Origin: Slackia equolifaciens
Lineage (GTDB): Bacteria > Actinomycetota > Coriobacteriia > Coriobacteriales > Eggerthellaceae
DNA length: 64,000 nt
Direction of reading: 5' to 3'
NCBI RefSeq assembly: GCF_003725995.1
Contig: NZ_QIBX01000001.1
Span: forward strand, 372,001 to 436,000
Part shown: piece after piece, positions 1-9,067 of the stretch
Layout: each line of letters starts with the position of its first letter
Numbering within the stretch: the stretch's first letter is position 1
The notes under the pieces: generated by a model
What the model saw: only the letters and a program-made list of their open reading frames with translations
Databases searched by the model: none
Told to the model about the DNA's origin: nothing
Program-made: the position numbers and the translations under genes

Positions 1-27
1 CGCGCCGAGACCCGTCCCTTTTCTGGT

Positions 28-2625
28 TCATACAACAACTCCCTTCCTATAGGGGCTCACCGTCATGCTCACCTCGTGTTCAAGGGGAGGAACGCTTATG
101 CCGAACACGCCCACGCCCTGCAGAAACGGCGGTGAAAACGCCGTCGAAGCCGTATAGCGCACATGGCCCAAACCCGTGCGCTCGCAGGACACCTCAACCG
201 CTTCGTGGTCCATCGCCAGGCCCTCCTCGATGCGTGCCTTCACCTCGGCAGCACCCTGCGCTCCCTCGAAGCCGTCATCGGCCTGAAGCCGAATAGCGTC
301 GCGCGCCACGATGTCGAACGCGGTGCAATCACCCACAAAGATGAGCGCATTGACCACAATGAACGCGATCGCCGCCATCACGGGCAGCACTACCGCCGCC
401 TCAACGGTCATCTGGCCTAGGTTCTTTCGTGCCGATACGATCGTTCCGGGGCCGTCACGCGCTACGGGTCCTCGCATGCCACGCGGTTGACCCGTGATGG
501 AGACCGGATCGCATCGTTTGACCCGCCGATTGCCGCCCAATCGGTTGCGCCGTGCCGAAAAGCCTGGCGATTGCATCGCGAAGCATCGCCCCCTCGCTCG
601 TCGTCGCGATGGGCTCTCGAACGCGCGAGACGCCGCGCGGAACCACGAAGACCCCTCTTTAAGCGCGAGAACCGCCTGGGCCACCGGACCGTCCCCCTTT
701 GCGGCAACATGCCCGCTGTTTGCGATGACGGGCTTTGCGGGCGCGGTGTTAGCGGGCTCGAGCCCCACCGATTCGAGCGCCTCCATCAGGGCGTTTGACG
801 CCCATGGCCCCAAGCCGCTCGCACTGGCAAGAGGAATGCCGTCGAGCATGCCCGACACGCCATCGGTCAAGCCCTCGACGCCGGATCCGTATGCGTCGAG
901 CAGCGAGCCCCAAAGCCCGAGCACCGCATCGCCCGCATCGGTCAGCGGCGGGCCTATCTCCTCCTCCACCCCGTCCAAAAGCGAAGACAAGGCGTTTTCT
1001 CCCTGATCTTCAACCATGATCGCCGAAGAGACCGCGGCGAACGACCCCGCATCGGACGGAGCATCGAAGAACGAGGAATCAGCCTGCGCATGGTTGGCGT
1101 CGAACGCGTATGCGGCAAGGGTTCCAAACCGCCCGGGCGGATACGCCTCAACACGACGAGCGGCAACGTCCTCGAACGCTTGCGTGATGGCGCCCAGGCT
1201 CTCGTCCACGAAATCCTTAACCTCCTGCGCCGCAGGAAGGGCGACCGCCTGAGCCGCGCAGTAGTCCTCCGCCGCACGAGCAACCTCGCGATAATGGTGC
1301 TCGAAACCATTGTCAATCGACGTCGATGCGGAAGCGACCTTGCCCAGCGTTGACGCGTCGAACTGGCACACGGAGCATTTCTCGTATGAGCCCGACTCGA
1401 GCTCGGAAAGCGACCCCTGCCCCTCAACGGCGCCTTCGATTCCGGGACACCCCGCATAGGCGTGCAATGCGCCGCCGGCGACCGGATAAGCCTTCTCGGT
1501 GTAAAGGCGCGTGCTCCGCATGCCGTCGGTGTTGCTGAACAGCTCCGGAAAATAGATGTCGGGAGGCGACACGCCGTCATCCACCGCACGCGCCGATTCC
1601 AGCTCCTCAAGCGCGTATTCATAGAATTTCGCGCGCATGGCGCTTCTTACCCGCTCCTCAACCGAATCGGAAAAAGGCGCCTCTTCTGCCGCGCGATGCG
1701 CGTAATACGCCTTGGCGCGGGCAAGTGCGTCGGAGAAAGACCAGGTGTCCACGCTGTGCTTGATGGGGTTTTCCGCTGCTGTTATCCCCGATAAAACCGA
1801 GGCGCGCTCTGCCATGCAGGGAGAGGGCGCGTTGCCGCAGTCGTGTTCCCATGCGCGCTTGCGAGCATCGGACGCCTCTTGTGCCGCTTCTTCTGCCGCC
1901 TGGGCGGCATCGGCGATCTCAGATCCTGCCTGAGGCGCCTCTTGCGCCGCTTCGGATGCCGCATCCGAAAACCCCACGCTGACCTCGGGGGCGTCGGCGG
2001 GAACAAGCTCCACATACCCAATGCCCGACCCGTCGATCTCCGTGCCGTTTTCCTGCAGCACCGCCTGCGCCTGAGCTTGCGCCGCCACAGGAAGAGTATC
2101 CTGAGCGGCGTCGAGCGCACGCTTCTCGGTACGCGCCACATCATCCCGCTTCTCAAGAATCGCCTTTCCGGCGTCGAGCAGCTTGGCGCCTGTCGGGGCG
2201 GCGGCCGGCACGCAGCAGCACACCGTTCCAACGCCCAATGCGGCAAGCCCCGTGAGCGACATAGTGAGAAGCGTCGCGTCTGCCACGCGAACCGACAAAA
2301 CGAATTCGGCTACTTCGCTCTGGGCGGCGAGCGCAGCGGCGTCGCAGGCCGCCTGAACACCGGCCGCCTGCGACTGGGCGCGCGCAGCCCACAGGCAAAA
2401 GAACGCCAGGATGCACGAGAGCAGAATGGCGATGGCCGCACCGACGGTGGTGAATCCGCGTCCATCGACGAATAGATCGGTAGGGCATGCAGCACGCCGC
2501 GGCGCACCGCTGGCACCGCACGCCAGATGCGACCCGAACGCACTGTGCGACACGAGCGCTCTTCGAACGCTGTACAGCAGACACGCACTCGGCGTGCTGC
2601 GACGCGGATGGCTCGGTTCTCTCAT
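28..2625 (-). CDS. TadG-like pilus-associated protein with a C-terminal TadE-like domain (apparent fusion)
   Basis: Last gene of the Tad/Flp pilus operon; 865 residues. The start at 2625 overlaps the upstream stop as ATGA and has a GGAGG ribosome site. After a basic N-terminus comes GRGFTTVGAAIAILL (one membrane segment, about residues 62-82) and a long, Ala/Glu-rich, coiled-coil-prone outer domain, as in TadG-type proteins. Around residue 717 a second unit begins: MRGPV..., then LG|QMTVEAAVVLPVM, a TadE-type prepilin site followed by its own membrane helix and about 100 outer residues. TadE and TadG are normally separate pseudopilins that act at the membrane in pilus assembly. No stop separates the units, and the internal ATG at 477 has no good ribosome site, so either the genes are fused or a stop was lost. 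Family assignment is firm for the C-terminal unit and moderate for the N-terminal unit. Confidence 0.75.
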   Translation of the reverse strand: MREPSHPRRSTPSACLLYSVRRALVSHSAFGSHLACGASGAPRRAACPTDLFVDGRGFTTVGAAIAILLSCILAFFCLWAARAQSQAAGVQAACDAAALAAQSEVAEFVLSVRVADATLLTMSLTGLAALGVGTVCCCVPAAAPTGAKLLDAGKAILEKRDDVARTEKRALDAAQDTLPVAAQAQAQAVLQENGTEIDGSGIGYVELVPADAPEVSVGFSDAASEAAQEAPQAGSEIADAAQAAEEAAQEASDARKRAWEHDCGNAPSPCMAERASVLSGITAAENPIKHSVDTWSFSDALARAKAYYAHRAAEEAPFSDSVEERVRSAMRAKFYEYALEELESARAVDDGVSPPDIYFPELFSNTDGMRSTRLYTEKAYPVAGGALHAYAGCPGIEGAVEGQGSLSELESGSYEKCSVCQFDASTLGKVASASTSIDNGFEHHYREVARAAEDYCAAQAVALPAAQEVKDFVDESLGAITQAFEDVAARRVEAYPPGRFGTLAAYAFDANHAQADSSFFDAPSDAGSFAAVSSAIMVEDQGENALSSLLDGVEEEIGPPLTDAGDAVLGLWGSLLDAYGSGVEGLTDGVSGMLDGIPLASASGLGPWASNALMEALESVGLEPANTAPAKPVIANSGHVAAKGDGPVAQAVLALKEGSSWFRAASRAFESPSRRRARGRCFAMQSPGFSARRNRLGGNRRVKRCDPVSITGQPRGMRGPVARDGPGTIVSARKNLGQMTVEAAVVLPVMAAIAFIVVNALIFVGDCTAFDIVARDAIRLQADDGFEGAQGAAEVKARIEEGLAMDHEAVEVSCERTGLGHVRYTASTAFSPPFLQGVGVFGISVPPLEHEVSMTVSPYRKGVVV

Positions 2626-3227
2626 GCCTTTTCCTCCCATCTGCCTATCCATGCTTCAGCATCGGCGCCAAGACGCGATTCCACCACCCATGCATCCACA
2701 ACCTCGGTTTGGCGGAACGCGTCGTGGGTGAACAGCCCGCCGGGCCCCGTAAGCCCCAGCAATCCCATACCGGCCCCCATCAGCGGCAGCGGCTCAAGGG
2801 CATGTTCTATGCGCACGCTCGCGTACTCCTGCCCTTCGCCGCCCGAAAGCTCTATCGCCCAGCCGCCGCTATGGAAAATCGGGGCATCAGGAATCGCATC
2901 CAACCTGCGCTCCACCGCAGCGCGCGCCGCATCTTCATCGCCTGGCGCAAGCGTCTCGAGCATCCGGCAGCCCTCCGCCGCCGCAGCTTCCATCACGGCC
3001 CGGTCGTAGAGGATGATCGCCGGCTGAGCGAGCAGGAGCATGGCAAGCAGAATGACGGGCATCAAAAACGCCGCCTCAACCGTCGCCTGGCCGCGTTGGC
3101 AGCCATGCCCCGCCACCCCGACATGACGAACCCCGATCCGCTGGGCGCGCAGATGGCGCGCTCGCCTTCCACGGCGTGCATGCGCAGCAGCCCCGTCCTG
3201 CCTTTCGGCATCAGAACAGCATCGCAT
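2622..3227 (-). CDS. TadE-like pseudopilin
   Basis: About 201 residues. RG|QATVEAAFLMPVILL at residues 46-60 is a TadE/prepilin-peptidase-type motif (Glu at +5), followed by one membrane helix and an outer domain of about 120 residues. TadE-family proteins are minor pseudopilins anchored in the membrane that help assemble Flp pili. The ATG at 3227 was chosen because it lies inside the end of the upstream gene (stop at 3211) and gives a short basic leader; in-frame codons further upstream would lengthen the overlap. The 3' end overlaps the next gene by 4 bases (ATGA), consistent with translational coupling. Confidence 0.8.
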   Translation of the reverse strand: MRCCSDAERQDGAAAHARRGRRARHLRAQRIGVRHVGVAGHGCQRGQATVEAAFLMPVILLAMLLLAQPAIILYDRAVMEAAAAEGCRMLETLAPGDEDAARAAVERRLDAIPDAPIFHSGGWAIELSGGEGQEYASVRIEHALEPLPLMGAGMGLLGLTGPGGLFTHDAFRQTEVVDAWVVESRLGADAEAWIGRWEEKA

Positions 3228-3441
3228 CGAGCACCCCCTTTGGCAGCCTATGCGTGAGCGAGTCGAGCACGCCCTGGGCCATGCCTCCCTCCGCGACGGC
3301 ATGGGCAATCAGAGAAAAACCCACCGCCACAACCAACACGCCCGCCACGACGAGCGCATACTCGACCGTACTCTGGCCTGAGCCGCAAGGCGTGCGCGCC
3401 CAGGCTAAAGCCCGTTGATGCCATCTGCGATGGCAGTCCAT
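3211..3441 (-). CDS. Flp-like minor pilin
   Basis: A 76-residue protein with SG|QSTVEYALVVAGVLVVAV at residues 21-40. The G|XXXXEY site followed by a hydrophobic helix is the signature of Flp-type prepilins cut by a TadV-like peptidase. The helix is followed by about 30 residues ending in DAMLF. The ATG at 3441 lies inside the 3' end of the flp pilin gene in another frame, so the two genes overlap by 37 bases and are probably translationally coupled. It may be a second pilin or a TadE-class pseudopilin. The start is uncertain because no strong ribosome site is visible. Confidence 0.65.
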   Translation of the reverse strand: MDCHRRWHQRALAWARTPCGSGQSTVEYALVVAGVLVVAVGFSLIAHAVAEGGMAQGVLDSLTHRLPKGVLDAMLF

Positions 3442-3614
3442 AGCTCCTGAAGCTTTGGGCGGAACAATGTGATGGCGACAATGGCGATCACGACAAGAAC
3501 CCCTACGAGAATGGCGTACTCCGTGGTGCCCTGCCCCTTCATGCACGCCGCCTTGGCATACGCCCCTGAAACCATGCTTCTCCCCTGTTCTCTGAGCTCG
3601 CGAATCTTCCTCAT
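3405..3614 (-). CDS. flp: Flp-type pilin (major pilus subunit)
   Basis: A 69-residue prepilin. A short basic leader ends in KG, followed by QGTTEYAILVGVLVVIAIVA: the G|XXXXEY processing site (cleavage after Gly27, Glu at +5, Tyr at +6) and the helix that packs the Flp fibre. The mature peptide would be about 42 residues, the normal Flp size. ATG 3614 was chosen over the in-frame ATG at 3629 because a GGAGG sits 8 bases before it. It sits between tadC and the other pseudopilins, the expected place for the structural subunit. The prepilin peptidase needed for maturation is not in this window. Confidence 0.9.
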   Translation of the reverse strand: MRKIRELREQGRSMVSGAYAKAACMKGQGTTEYAILVGVLVVIAIVAITLFRPKLQELWTAIADGINGL

Positions 3615-3639
3615 GTCTCTTTCCTCCATTCCTCATTCG

Positions 3640-4281
3640 TCATCCGATCAATTCGAGCACCACGGGCCCCATCATCATGATGAGCATCGCCGGAAGAATG
3701 AGGCCCGCCGTGGGCGCAAGCATCTTCACCGGCGCCTTTGCCACGCGCTCCTCCATCTTGGCGCGATAGCAGCTTCGCGCCTCGCTTGAAAGCACCTCCA
3801 GCATCCGTCCCATGGGGCTTCCGTATTTGAGCGCTCGCAGCGCATTTGCCACGAAACGCGACAGCGACGGCACATCGAACTCCTCCGCCACCGCACGAAG
3901 CGCCTCATCGCGCTCGACCAGGCCGCTTTCCCAGTTCTGGCAGGCACGGCGACACGCAAGCGCCAGCCGATCGTCGAAACGAAAGCCGTACAAACGAAGC
4001 GCGCTCTCAAACGAAAGTCCCGATCGCATGCCCAGCGCAATCGCATCGAGCATCTCGGGTACATGCCGTTCGACATCGAGCTGAATACGCTCCCGTTCGC
4101 GTTTCCCCCTTATTCGAGAAGCCGCAACCGAGGCGGGGCCGCTTGGCGCCCCGGCGACAAGTCCCATGCCCTCTCGCAGGATCTTTCTGCGACCAGCCTC
4201 TTCCAATTCCTGTGCCGCCCAACGAACAACGAGAAACCCTGCAAGCGCGGCGAAACACGCCGCCATGGCCAGAGCCTCCAT
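3640..4281 (-). CDS. tadC: TadC-like type II/IV secretion inner-membrane protein
   Basis: 213 residues with a T2SF (GspF-type) platform domain: an N-terminal helix (about residues 3-21), a cytoplasmic helical bundle containing HVPEMLDAIALGMRSGLSFE, the family hallmark, and a C-terminal hydrophobic segment (LAPTAGLILPAMLIMMMGPVVL). With TadB it forms the membrane platform that the CpaF ATPase acts on. ATG 4281 is preceded by GGGAGGGGG at 5-base spacing, better than the upstream in-frame TTG. It follows tadB after 24 bases. Confidence 0.88.
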   Translation of the reverse strand: MEALAMAACFAALAGFLVVRWAAQELEEAGRRKILREGMGLVAGAPSGPASVAASRIRGKRERERIQLDVERHVPEMLDAIALGMRSGLSFESALRLYGFRFDDRLALACRRACQNWESGLVERDEALRAVAEEFDVPSLSRFVANALRALKYGSPMGRMLEVLSSEARSCYRAKMEERVAKAPVKMLAPTAGLILPAMLIMMMGPVVLELIG

Positions 4282-4305
4282 ATCTACCCCCTCCCTCAAA
4301 CGTTG

Positions 4306-5307
4306 TCACAGCTCCACCGCGAGCATCCTGCGCACCATGAGCACACCCGCAACCTGCATGGATATAGCCAGCGCCAATACCGCAACGCCCTGCGCGTCCG
4401 CGAAAAACGGGTTCAGAAACCCCGGGCTTATCAGCGAGAGCAGCGCCAGCAGAAAAAACGGCATGATGCTTACCACCTGGGCAGAAAGGCGCGCCTGGGC
4501 TGTTTGCACGCGAAGCGACCTGCGCAGGTCGAGCCCGTGCGCCACCGAATCCTCCGCAGACCGCAGGATGGGCGTGGCGCTCCCGCCGCACACGTACTGA
4601 ACATCCAGCGCCATGGCCACAAACCCCAGCTCGGGCAAGCCCGACAGCCTATGGAAACGCGCCAGGGCCTCATCCATCGAATACCCCAGCTCCAAATCGT
4701 GCGAAACGCGCGCGAACGACTCCTTGGCCGGAGAAGGAACCTCAGCCGCCACCTCGGCGAATGCCTGCGGAAGCGAAAGCCCCGCATGAAGGCACGCCTC
4801 CATACAGCGCAAGGCGTCGGGCACCTGCTCGCGCAACGCCTCCTGCTCGCGCTCTTTCTCGTGAGCCAAAAACGCCGATGCCGCCAACACCAGGAACGCC
4901 GGAACCAAAATGCCCGCGAGGGGCGACCCTGACAACGCCACGCACACAAGGCTCGCCACAACCAGCACCAGGCAGAACGTCGATGCCACGCTGCGCGCCG
5001 ACGCAATGAGGCCGCGCCTTTGAGCAAGCCGCGCCGCGTCATTGAGCGCATCGCTTAGAACTCCCCACGACTCCATTCGCCCGGCTATTCCATCGAACGA
5101 TTCCACGCCGTTGCGCAGCACATACACGAATAGTCCCTGCGCCACCGCTTTGACATCCCTGTTGCGCACGCCTTCCTCCATTGAGGCAGATTGCTGGCGC
5201 GCCGCCGAAAAGGCCCTATGAACAGCGCGATATATGCTCCTGCCCGCAACGATCGCCCCCGCGAAGCCAAGCGCGCACGCGGCGGCTAGAAGCATGCGCG
5301 CATCCAT
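4306..5307 (-). CDS. tadB: TadB-like type II/IV secretion inner-membrane protein
   Basis: 333 residues. N-terminal helix (MLLAAACALGFAGAIVAGR), a mid-protein pair of helices (STFCLVLVVASLVCVAL...ILVPAFLVLAASAFL), a T2SF domain with VPDALRCMEACLHAGLSLPQA, and a C-terminal helix. It is the partner of TadC in the pilus assembly platform. ATG 5307 overlaps the end of cpaF and has GAGGAGGTGG just before it. The gene order cpaF-tadB-tadC-flp is the canonical Tad order. Confidence 0.88.
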   Translation of the reverse strand: MDARMLLAAACALGFAGAIVAGRSIYRAVHRAFSAARQQSASMEEGVRNRDVKAVAQGLFVYVLRNGVESFDGIAGRMESWGVLSDALNDAARLAQRRGLIASARSVASTFCLVLVVASLVCVALSGSPLAGILVPAFLVLAASAFLAHEKEREQEALREQVPDALRCMEACLHAGLSLPQAFAEVAAEVPSPAKESFARVSHDLELGYSMDEALARFHRLSGLPELGFVAMALDVQYVCGGSATPILRSAEDSVAHGLDLRRSLRVQTAQARLSAQVVSIMPFFLLALLSLISPGFLNPFFADAQGVAVLALAISMQVAGVLMVRRMLAVEL

Positions 5308-6602
5308 TCGCCCACCTCCTCCCGCGTCAAGGCCTTCGACTCGACTGCGGCCTCGATCCAATCCGGAGCCTTGCTCCACGAGCCCGAGCTATCGAGCCCG
5401 CGGCGCTCAAACAGCGGCACCACCCTGCACAAAGCATCAACGCTTCCGCGCTCCACCTGGGCAATCTGCGTCACAAACCTCCTTCCATCCCTGAAGCGCG
5501 CCGTTTGCACAACAAGGTCCAACGCCGAGGCGATGTTCGACTCGATTACATCCACGGGCAGGTCAAGCCCGTAACGCACCATGGTCACCAGACGCATCAC
5601 CATGTCTTCGGGCGAGTTCGCGTGCAAGGTCGTGAGCGACCCGTCATGCCCCGTGTTCATCGCCTGCAGCATATCCAGCGCCTCAGCACCGCGGCACTCG
5701 CCCACGATGATGCGGTCGGGGCGCATGCGCAGGGCGTTGCGCACAAGGTCGCGGATGGTGACCTCGCCCACCCCTTCGGCGTTGCGCGGCCGCGCCTCCA
5801 TGCGCACCACATGCGGGTGTTCGGTAAAGCGCAGCTCGGCGGAGTCCTCAATGGTCACGATGCGCTCCAGCGGGCTGATCGTGCACGAAAGCGCGTTGAG
5901 CAACGTGGTTTTGCCGCTGCCAGTACCGCCGCACACCGCGACGTTCTTACGGGCCTGCACCGCCCACATGAGCAGCTGCGTTACACGCGCATCGAACGAG
6001 CCCATTTCCTGCATTTGCTCAAGCGTCATGGCGCGCTCGGTGAACTTGCGAATGGTGATTGCCGGACCGTCCACCGCAAGCGGCGGTATCACCACGTTCA
6101 CGCGGTGCCCGCTTGGAAGACGCGCATCCACCATGGGGCTGCTCTCATCGACGCGGCGACCGAGCGGCGCCAGTATGCGGTCGATCAGCGCCCGCACGTG
6201 CGCCACGTCCGAGAACATGGGAGCTACGCGCTCGAGCGTGCCCGCGCGCTCCACGTAGATAGACGAGGTCCCGTTCACCATGACCTCAGTCACCGCCGGA
6301 TCGTCGATGTAGGGCTGAAGCGGACCAAGCCCGAACACCGTATCCAAAAGCTCCACGACCAGGCGTTCCTTGGATTCGACCGAGCGATGCGCCCAACGCC
6401 CCGTGGCGAACACCTTCATGCATGCGCTTTTGAGCTCGCTTCGTGCGCGCCGCGGATTCTCGGCAGAAAGCCGCGCAATCATATCGCCGGGAACAAGGCG
6501 AGCGACCTCCTCCTTCAGCTCGTCGAGCATCCAGCGCCGCCCCGCCGCGCCAAAGGGGCTGCCCTCCGCCTCGGCAGCGCGAACGCGCTCCATCAGCGTC
6601 AT
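5286..6602 (-). CDS. cpaF: CpaF/TadA pilus assembly ATPase
   Basis: 438 residues, the usual size for the family. It carries the GspE/PilT-type secretion ATPase core: Walker A GGTGSGKTT at about residues 225-233, an Asp box with ITIEDSAELR, Walker B IIVGECRGAEALDML, and the His box MNTGHDGSLTTLHANS. It would hydrolyse ATP in the cytoplasm to power Flp pilus assembly through TadB/TadC. ATG 6602 is preceded by GGAAGGGG; the in-frame TTG upstream lies inside tadZ. tadZ ends one base before this start, which indicates tight coupling. Confidence 0.93.
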   Translation of the reverse strand: MTLMERVRAAEAEGSPFGAAGRRWMLDELKEEVARLVPGDMIARLSAENPRRARSELKSACMKVFATGRWAHRSVESKERLVVELLDTVFGLGPLQPYIDDPAVTEVMVNGTSSIYVERAGTLERVAPMFSDVAHVRALIDRILAPLGRRVDESSPMVDARLPSGHRVNVVIPPLAVDGPAITIRKFTERAMTLEQMQEMGSFDARVTQLLMWAVQARKNVAVCGGTGSGKTTLLNALSCTISPLERIVTIEDSAELRFTEHPHVVRMEARPRNAEGVGEVTIRDLVRNALRMRPDRIIVGECRGAEALDMLQAMNTGHDGSLTTLHANSPEDMVMRLVTMVRYGLDLPVDVIESNIASALDLVVQTARFRDGRRFVTQIAQVERGSVDALCRVVPLFERRGLDSSGSWSKAPDWIEAAVESKALTREEVGEWMRACF

Positions 6603-6603
6603 C

Positions 6604-7986
6604 TCAGCCACCCCTTCCAAACAGCGACCTGCGTTTGCGCGAGGGTTCCGCCTTTACGCTCTCGAGCGCCTCCCGCCTGTCTTCCGGCAGCACGCGCCCG
6701 AGCAGCTCTTTGGCCGACGCCACAAGCGGGTTCTTCGAGTCGATCAGCTCCTGCACATACCCCGAGCCCAAAAGCTCATCTACATCACGCCCGCCTTCCG
6801 GAAGCTCGACGGCATGCGCGCCGCGCAGAGAGCACGACACGTCCACCGCCGAAAGCAGCTTGGTACGGTCATGTCGGTTGACCACGAACGTGAACGAGGT
6901 GGTGGCAACGCCCATACGCGCGCACAATTCAACCGCATGCGTGGTCGCCCGCAGCGACGACGGTCGACTGTCCATGAGGAACAGCACCGCATCCGCCGCT
7001 TCGAACGCCGCAGCCTGGGCGTCCGACCAGAATGCGCCCGTATTCACAACCACCACGTCGCACAAAGCGGCAGCTTTGGCGATAACCCCAGAAAGCTCCG
7101 AGGCCACCTCTTCCGACATCTCGAGCCGCCGGGGCGCCGCGATGAGGGCTACACCCTTGCGCGCCTCCTCCCCCAGGCGATCGAGCCTCGACGGCTCGGC
7201 AAGCGCCTCTTCTATGCGCAGCGGCTCCTTGATTCCCAGAAGATAATGAAGATCGCCGAATTGGAGGTCAGCGTCTATCGCGATGACCGCAAGCCCCGCC
7301 TTGGCGACAAGCGCTGCAGCAATCGCCGAAACGGTGCTTTTGCCGCAGCCGCCGCTGCCCGATGCTACCGCGATGACCGCCGCCGATTTTGAAGTCGCAG
7401 CTGCTGCGTGCGGTTGGAGCGCATGCTCCGAAGACTCCGCAACGGCAGGCTTGGCGCCCTGAACCGCGTTGCCCACGGCTTGCTGCGGCACTGATGCCAC
7501 ACCCTCCGCGACGACACCGGAGGCAGATGTCGGAGCAGGAGCCTGGGCGGAAACTTTGCGCATCCGTCGCAAAGGCTCTTGTCGAGGCGCATTTTCGCTC
7601 TGCGCCTTGGTCTCCAAATCCGCACAGGCACGCTTCACCTGAGAAAACCGTTTGAGAAACTGCGACTCCGACCACAGGCCGTCGATTCCCGCATTCGCCA
7701 CGCGGCTTGCCATGGAGCCATTCTGGCCGCACGAAACCACGAACACCCGCTTGCTTGGATCGTCGCGCTTGACCGCCGCAGCCACATTGATGGGCTCCAT
7801 ATCGTCGCACGAAACAATCCACGCCTCCTCCACGGCGGAAAGCAGGCGTGCCGCCTTGCGGCATTCCTCGGCGCCCGACGCGCATGCAAGCCACCCGAGG
7901 GCATCCAGCGGCTCGCCCGCAAGCCCCACCATGGCGGGGTTGCGCAACGATTGGCCATCCGCGCACATCACCACACGTTTCTCCAT
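6604..7986 (-). CDS. tadZ: TadZ/CpaE-like ParA-family ATPase
   Basis: 460 residues. N-terminal atypical receiver-like domain (about 1-135), a Gln/Ala-rich linker, then a MinD/ParA ATPase with the deviant Walker A ASGSGGCGKST and VIAIDADLQFGDLHYLLG. TadZ proteins localise the Tad machine at its assembly site. ATG 7986 has GAGGAGG 10 bases upstream. The receiver-like part keeps the CDDMEP stretch but I cannot confirm a phospho-acceptor. It lies between cpaB and cpaF, as in most actinobacterial Tad loci. Confidence 0.85.
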   Translation of the reverse strand: MEKRVVMCADGQSLRNPAMVGLAGEPLDALGWLACASGAEECRKAARLLSAVEEAWIVSCDDMEPINVAAAVKRDDPSKRVFVVSCGQNGSMASRVANAGIDGLWSESQFLKRFSQVKRACADLETKAQSENAPRQEPLRRMRKVSAQAPAPTSASGVVAEGVASVPQQAVGNAVQGAKPAVAESSEHALQPHAAAATSKSAAVIAVASGSGGCGKSTVSAIAAALVAKAGLAVIAIDADLQFGDLHYLLGIKEPLRIEEALAEPSRLDRLGEEARKGVALIAAPRRLEMSEEVASELSGVIAKAAALCDVVVVNTGAFWSDAQAAAFEAADAVLFLMDSRPSSLRATTHAVELCARMGVATTSFTFVVNRHDRTKLLSAVDVSCSLRGAHAVELPEGGRDVDELLGSGYVQELIDSKNPLVASAKELLGRVLPEDRREALESVKAEPSRKRRSLFGRGG

Positions 7987-8026
7987 AGCCCTTAAACCTC
8001 CTCGGCGCATCGCCGCATAAATCAGC

Positions 8027-8950
8027 TCACGCAGATGTTCCCGCTCCCTCGTTGGACAAAGAGGCGGCAGACCGACCCGCCGCACCCTCAGGCGGTGCCT
8101 CATCCGCAGCATCGCCCAAAGCGCGACCATCCTCGGAGCCGTTCGAATCAGCCGATTCGCCTTCCTCTTCGGCATCGGCGCCTACGTCCGATTCGGCACC
8201 GACGCTCATGTCTGATTCGGCATCGCCCTCGTCGCCTGCTGGGTTCCACGGCATCCCGCCGTTGCCATCGGCATTGGAATCCGTCGTGCTTTGGCCCTCC
8301 AGCGATGCCCCTTCTGAGGGGAGCGTGAAATACAGCTCGGCCTTCTGAGCAGCCGCGATGAGCTCCTGCACTAAATCGGGCGCCACGGCGAGCGTCACCC
8401 AGGAGATGTCGTCATTCGAGTCTTCGCCCTCGGCGGATGTTGCCGACGTGGATAAGACCAGCACCGATGCCGCCAGCCGCTCCGTCGCCGTGCCCGAGGT
8501 GGCGTACACGTCCACCGCCGACCCCGCTGTGACCGACCCGCCCACAGCCGATACCGATTTAGATGGAACGCTTACGGCGCACAGCCCTTCAGGCACCTGC
8601 AGCGCAGGTGCGCCCTGCTCTTCGAACCTGCGCATTGAAACCACCTCGCCCGCATATACCGGGCTGGAAAGCGTCTTGCCCTCCACGGCCGCCAAATCCA
8701 GCACGGCATCCTGCGGGAGAAGCTCGCCCACCCACAGGCGCTTCTCGCTGTTGGCGGCAGAGACCGCCTCGCCTGCGGCTATGTCCTTGGTGGCAACGTA
8801 TGCCTCCACCTGCTCGCCTCCGAAACGGGCAAGCGCCTCGGCGCGCTCGGCTTCCACCTGGTCGTTAAGCTCCTGGGCGTACAGAAGAATTGCCGCCACG
8901 CACAAAAGCCCGCATACCAGCCCGGCTATCAGGCTTTTCCTTCTACGCAT
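8027..8950 (-). CDS. cpaB: CpaB/RcpC-like Flp pilus assembly protein (SAF domain)
   Basis: 307 residues. N-terminal anchor (SLIAGLVCGLLCVAAILLY), then a SAF domain (VEAYVATKDIAAGEAVS; ALQVPEGLCAVSVPSKSVSAVGGSVTAGSAVDVYAT) as in RcpC/CpaB. The last 80 residues are an acidic Ser/Gly/Asp-rich low-complexity tail. In Gram-negative bacteria CpaB helps secretin assembly; here, without a secretin, it probably contacts the wall side of the machine (inference). It is the first gene of the operon. Of two in-frame ATGs, 8950 has better spacing (9 bases) from AGGAGG than 8956. Confidence 0.82.
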   Translation of the reverse strand: MRRRKSLIAGLVCGLLCVAAILLYAQELNDQVEAERAEALARFGGEQVEAYVATKDIAAGEAVSAANSEKRLWVGELLPQDAVLDLAAVEGKTLSSPVYAGEVVSMRRFEEQGAPALQVPEGLCAVSVPSKSVSAVGGSVTAGSAVDVYATSGTATERLAASVLVLSTSATSAEGEDSNDDISWVTLAVAPDLVQELIAAAQKAELYFTLPSEGASLEGQSTTDSNADGNGGMPWNPAGDEGDAESDMSVGAESDVGADAEEEGESADSNGSEDGRALGDAADEAPPEGAAGRSAASLSNEGAGTSA

Positions 8951-9067
8951 CGGCATCTCCCTCCTCTGCCCGCCCCGAACGCTTGGGCATTCTCTTGCGC
9001 CAAGGAAGGCCGATGCCGCCCCATGCCGGCTCCGCGCCTCACTTAGCACGTTTCAATCATGGCCTAC

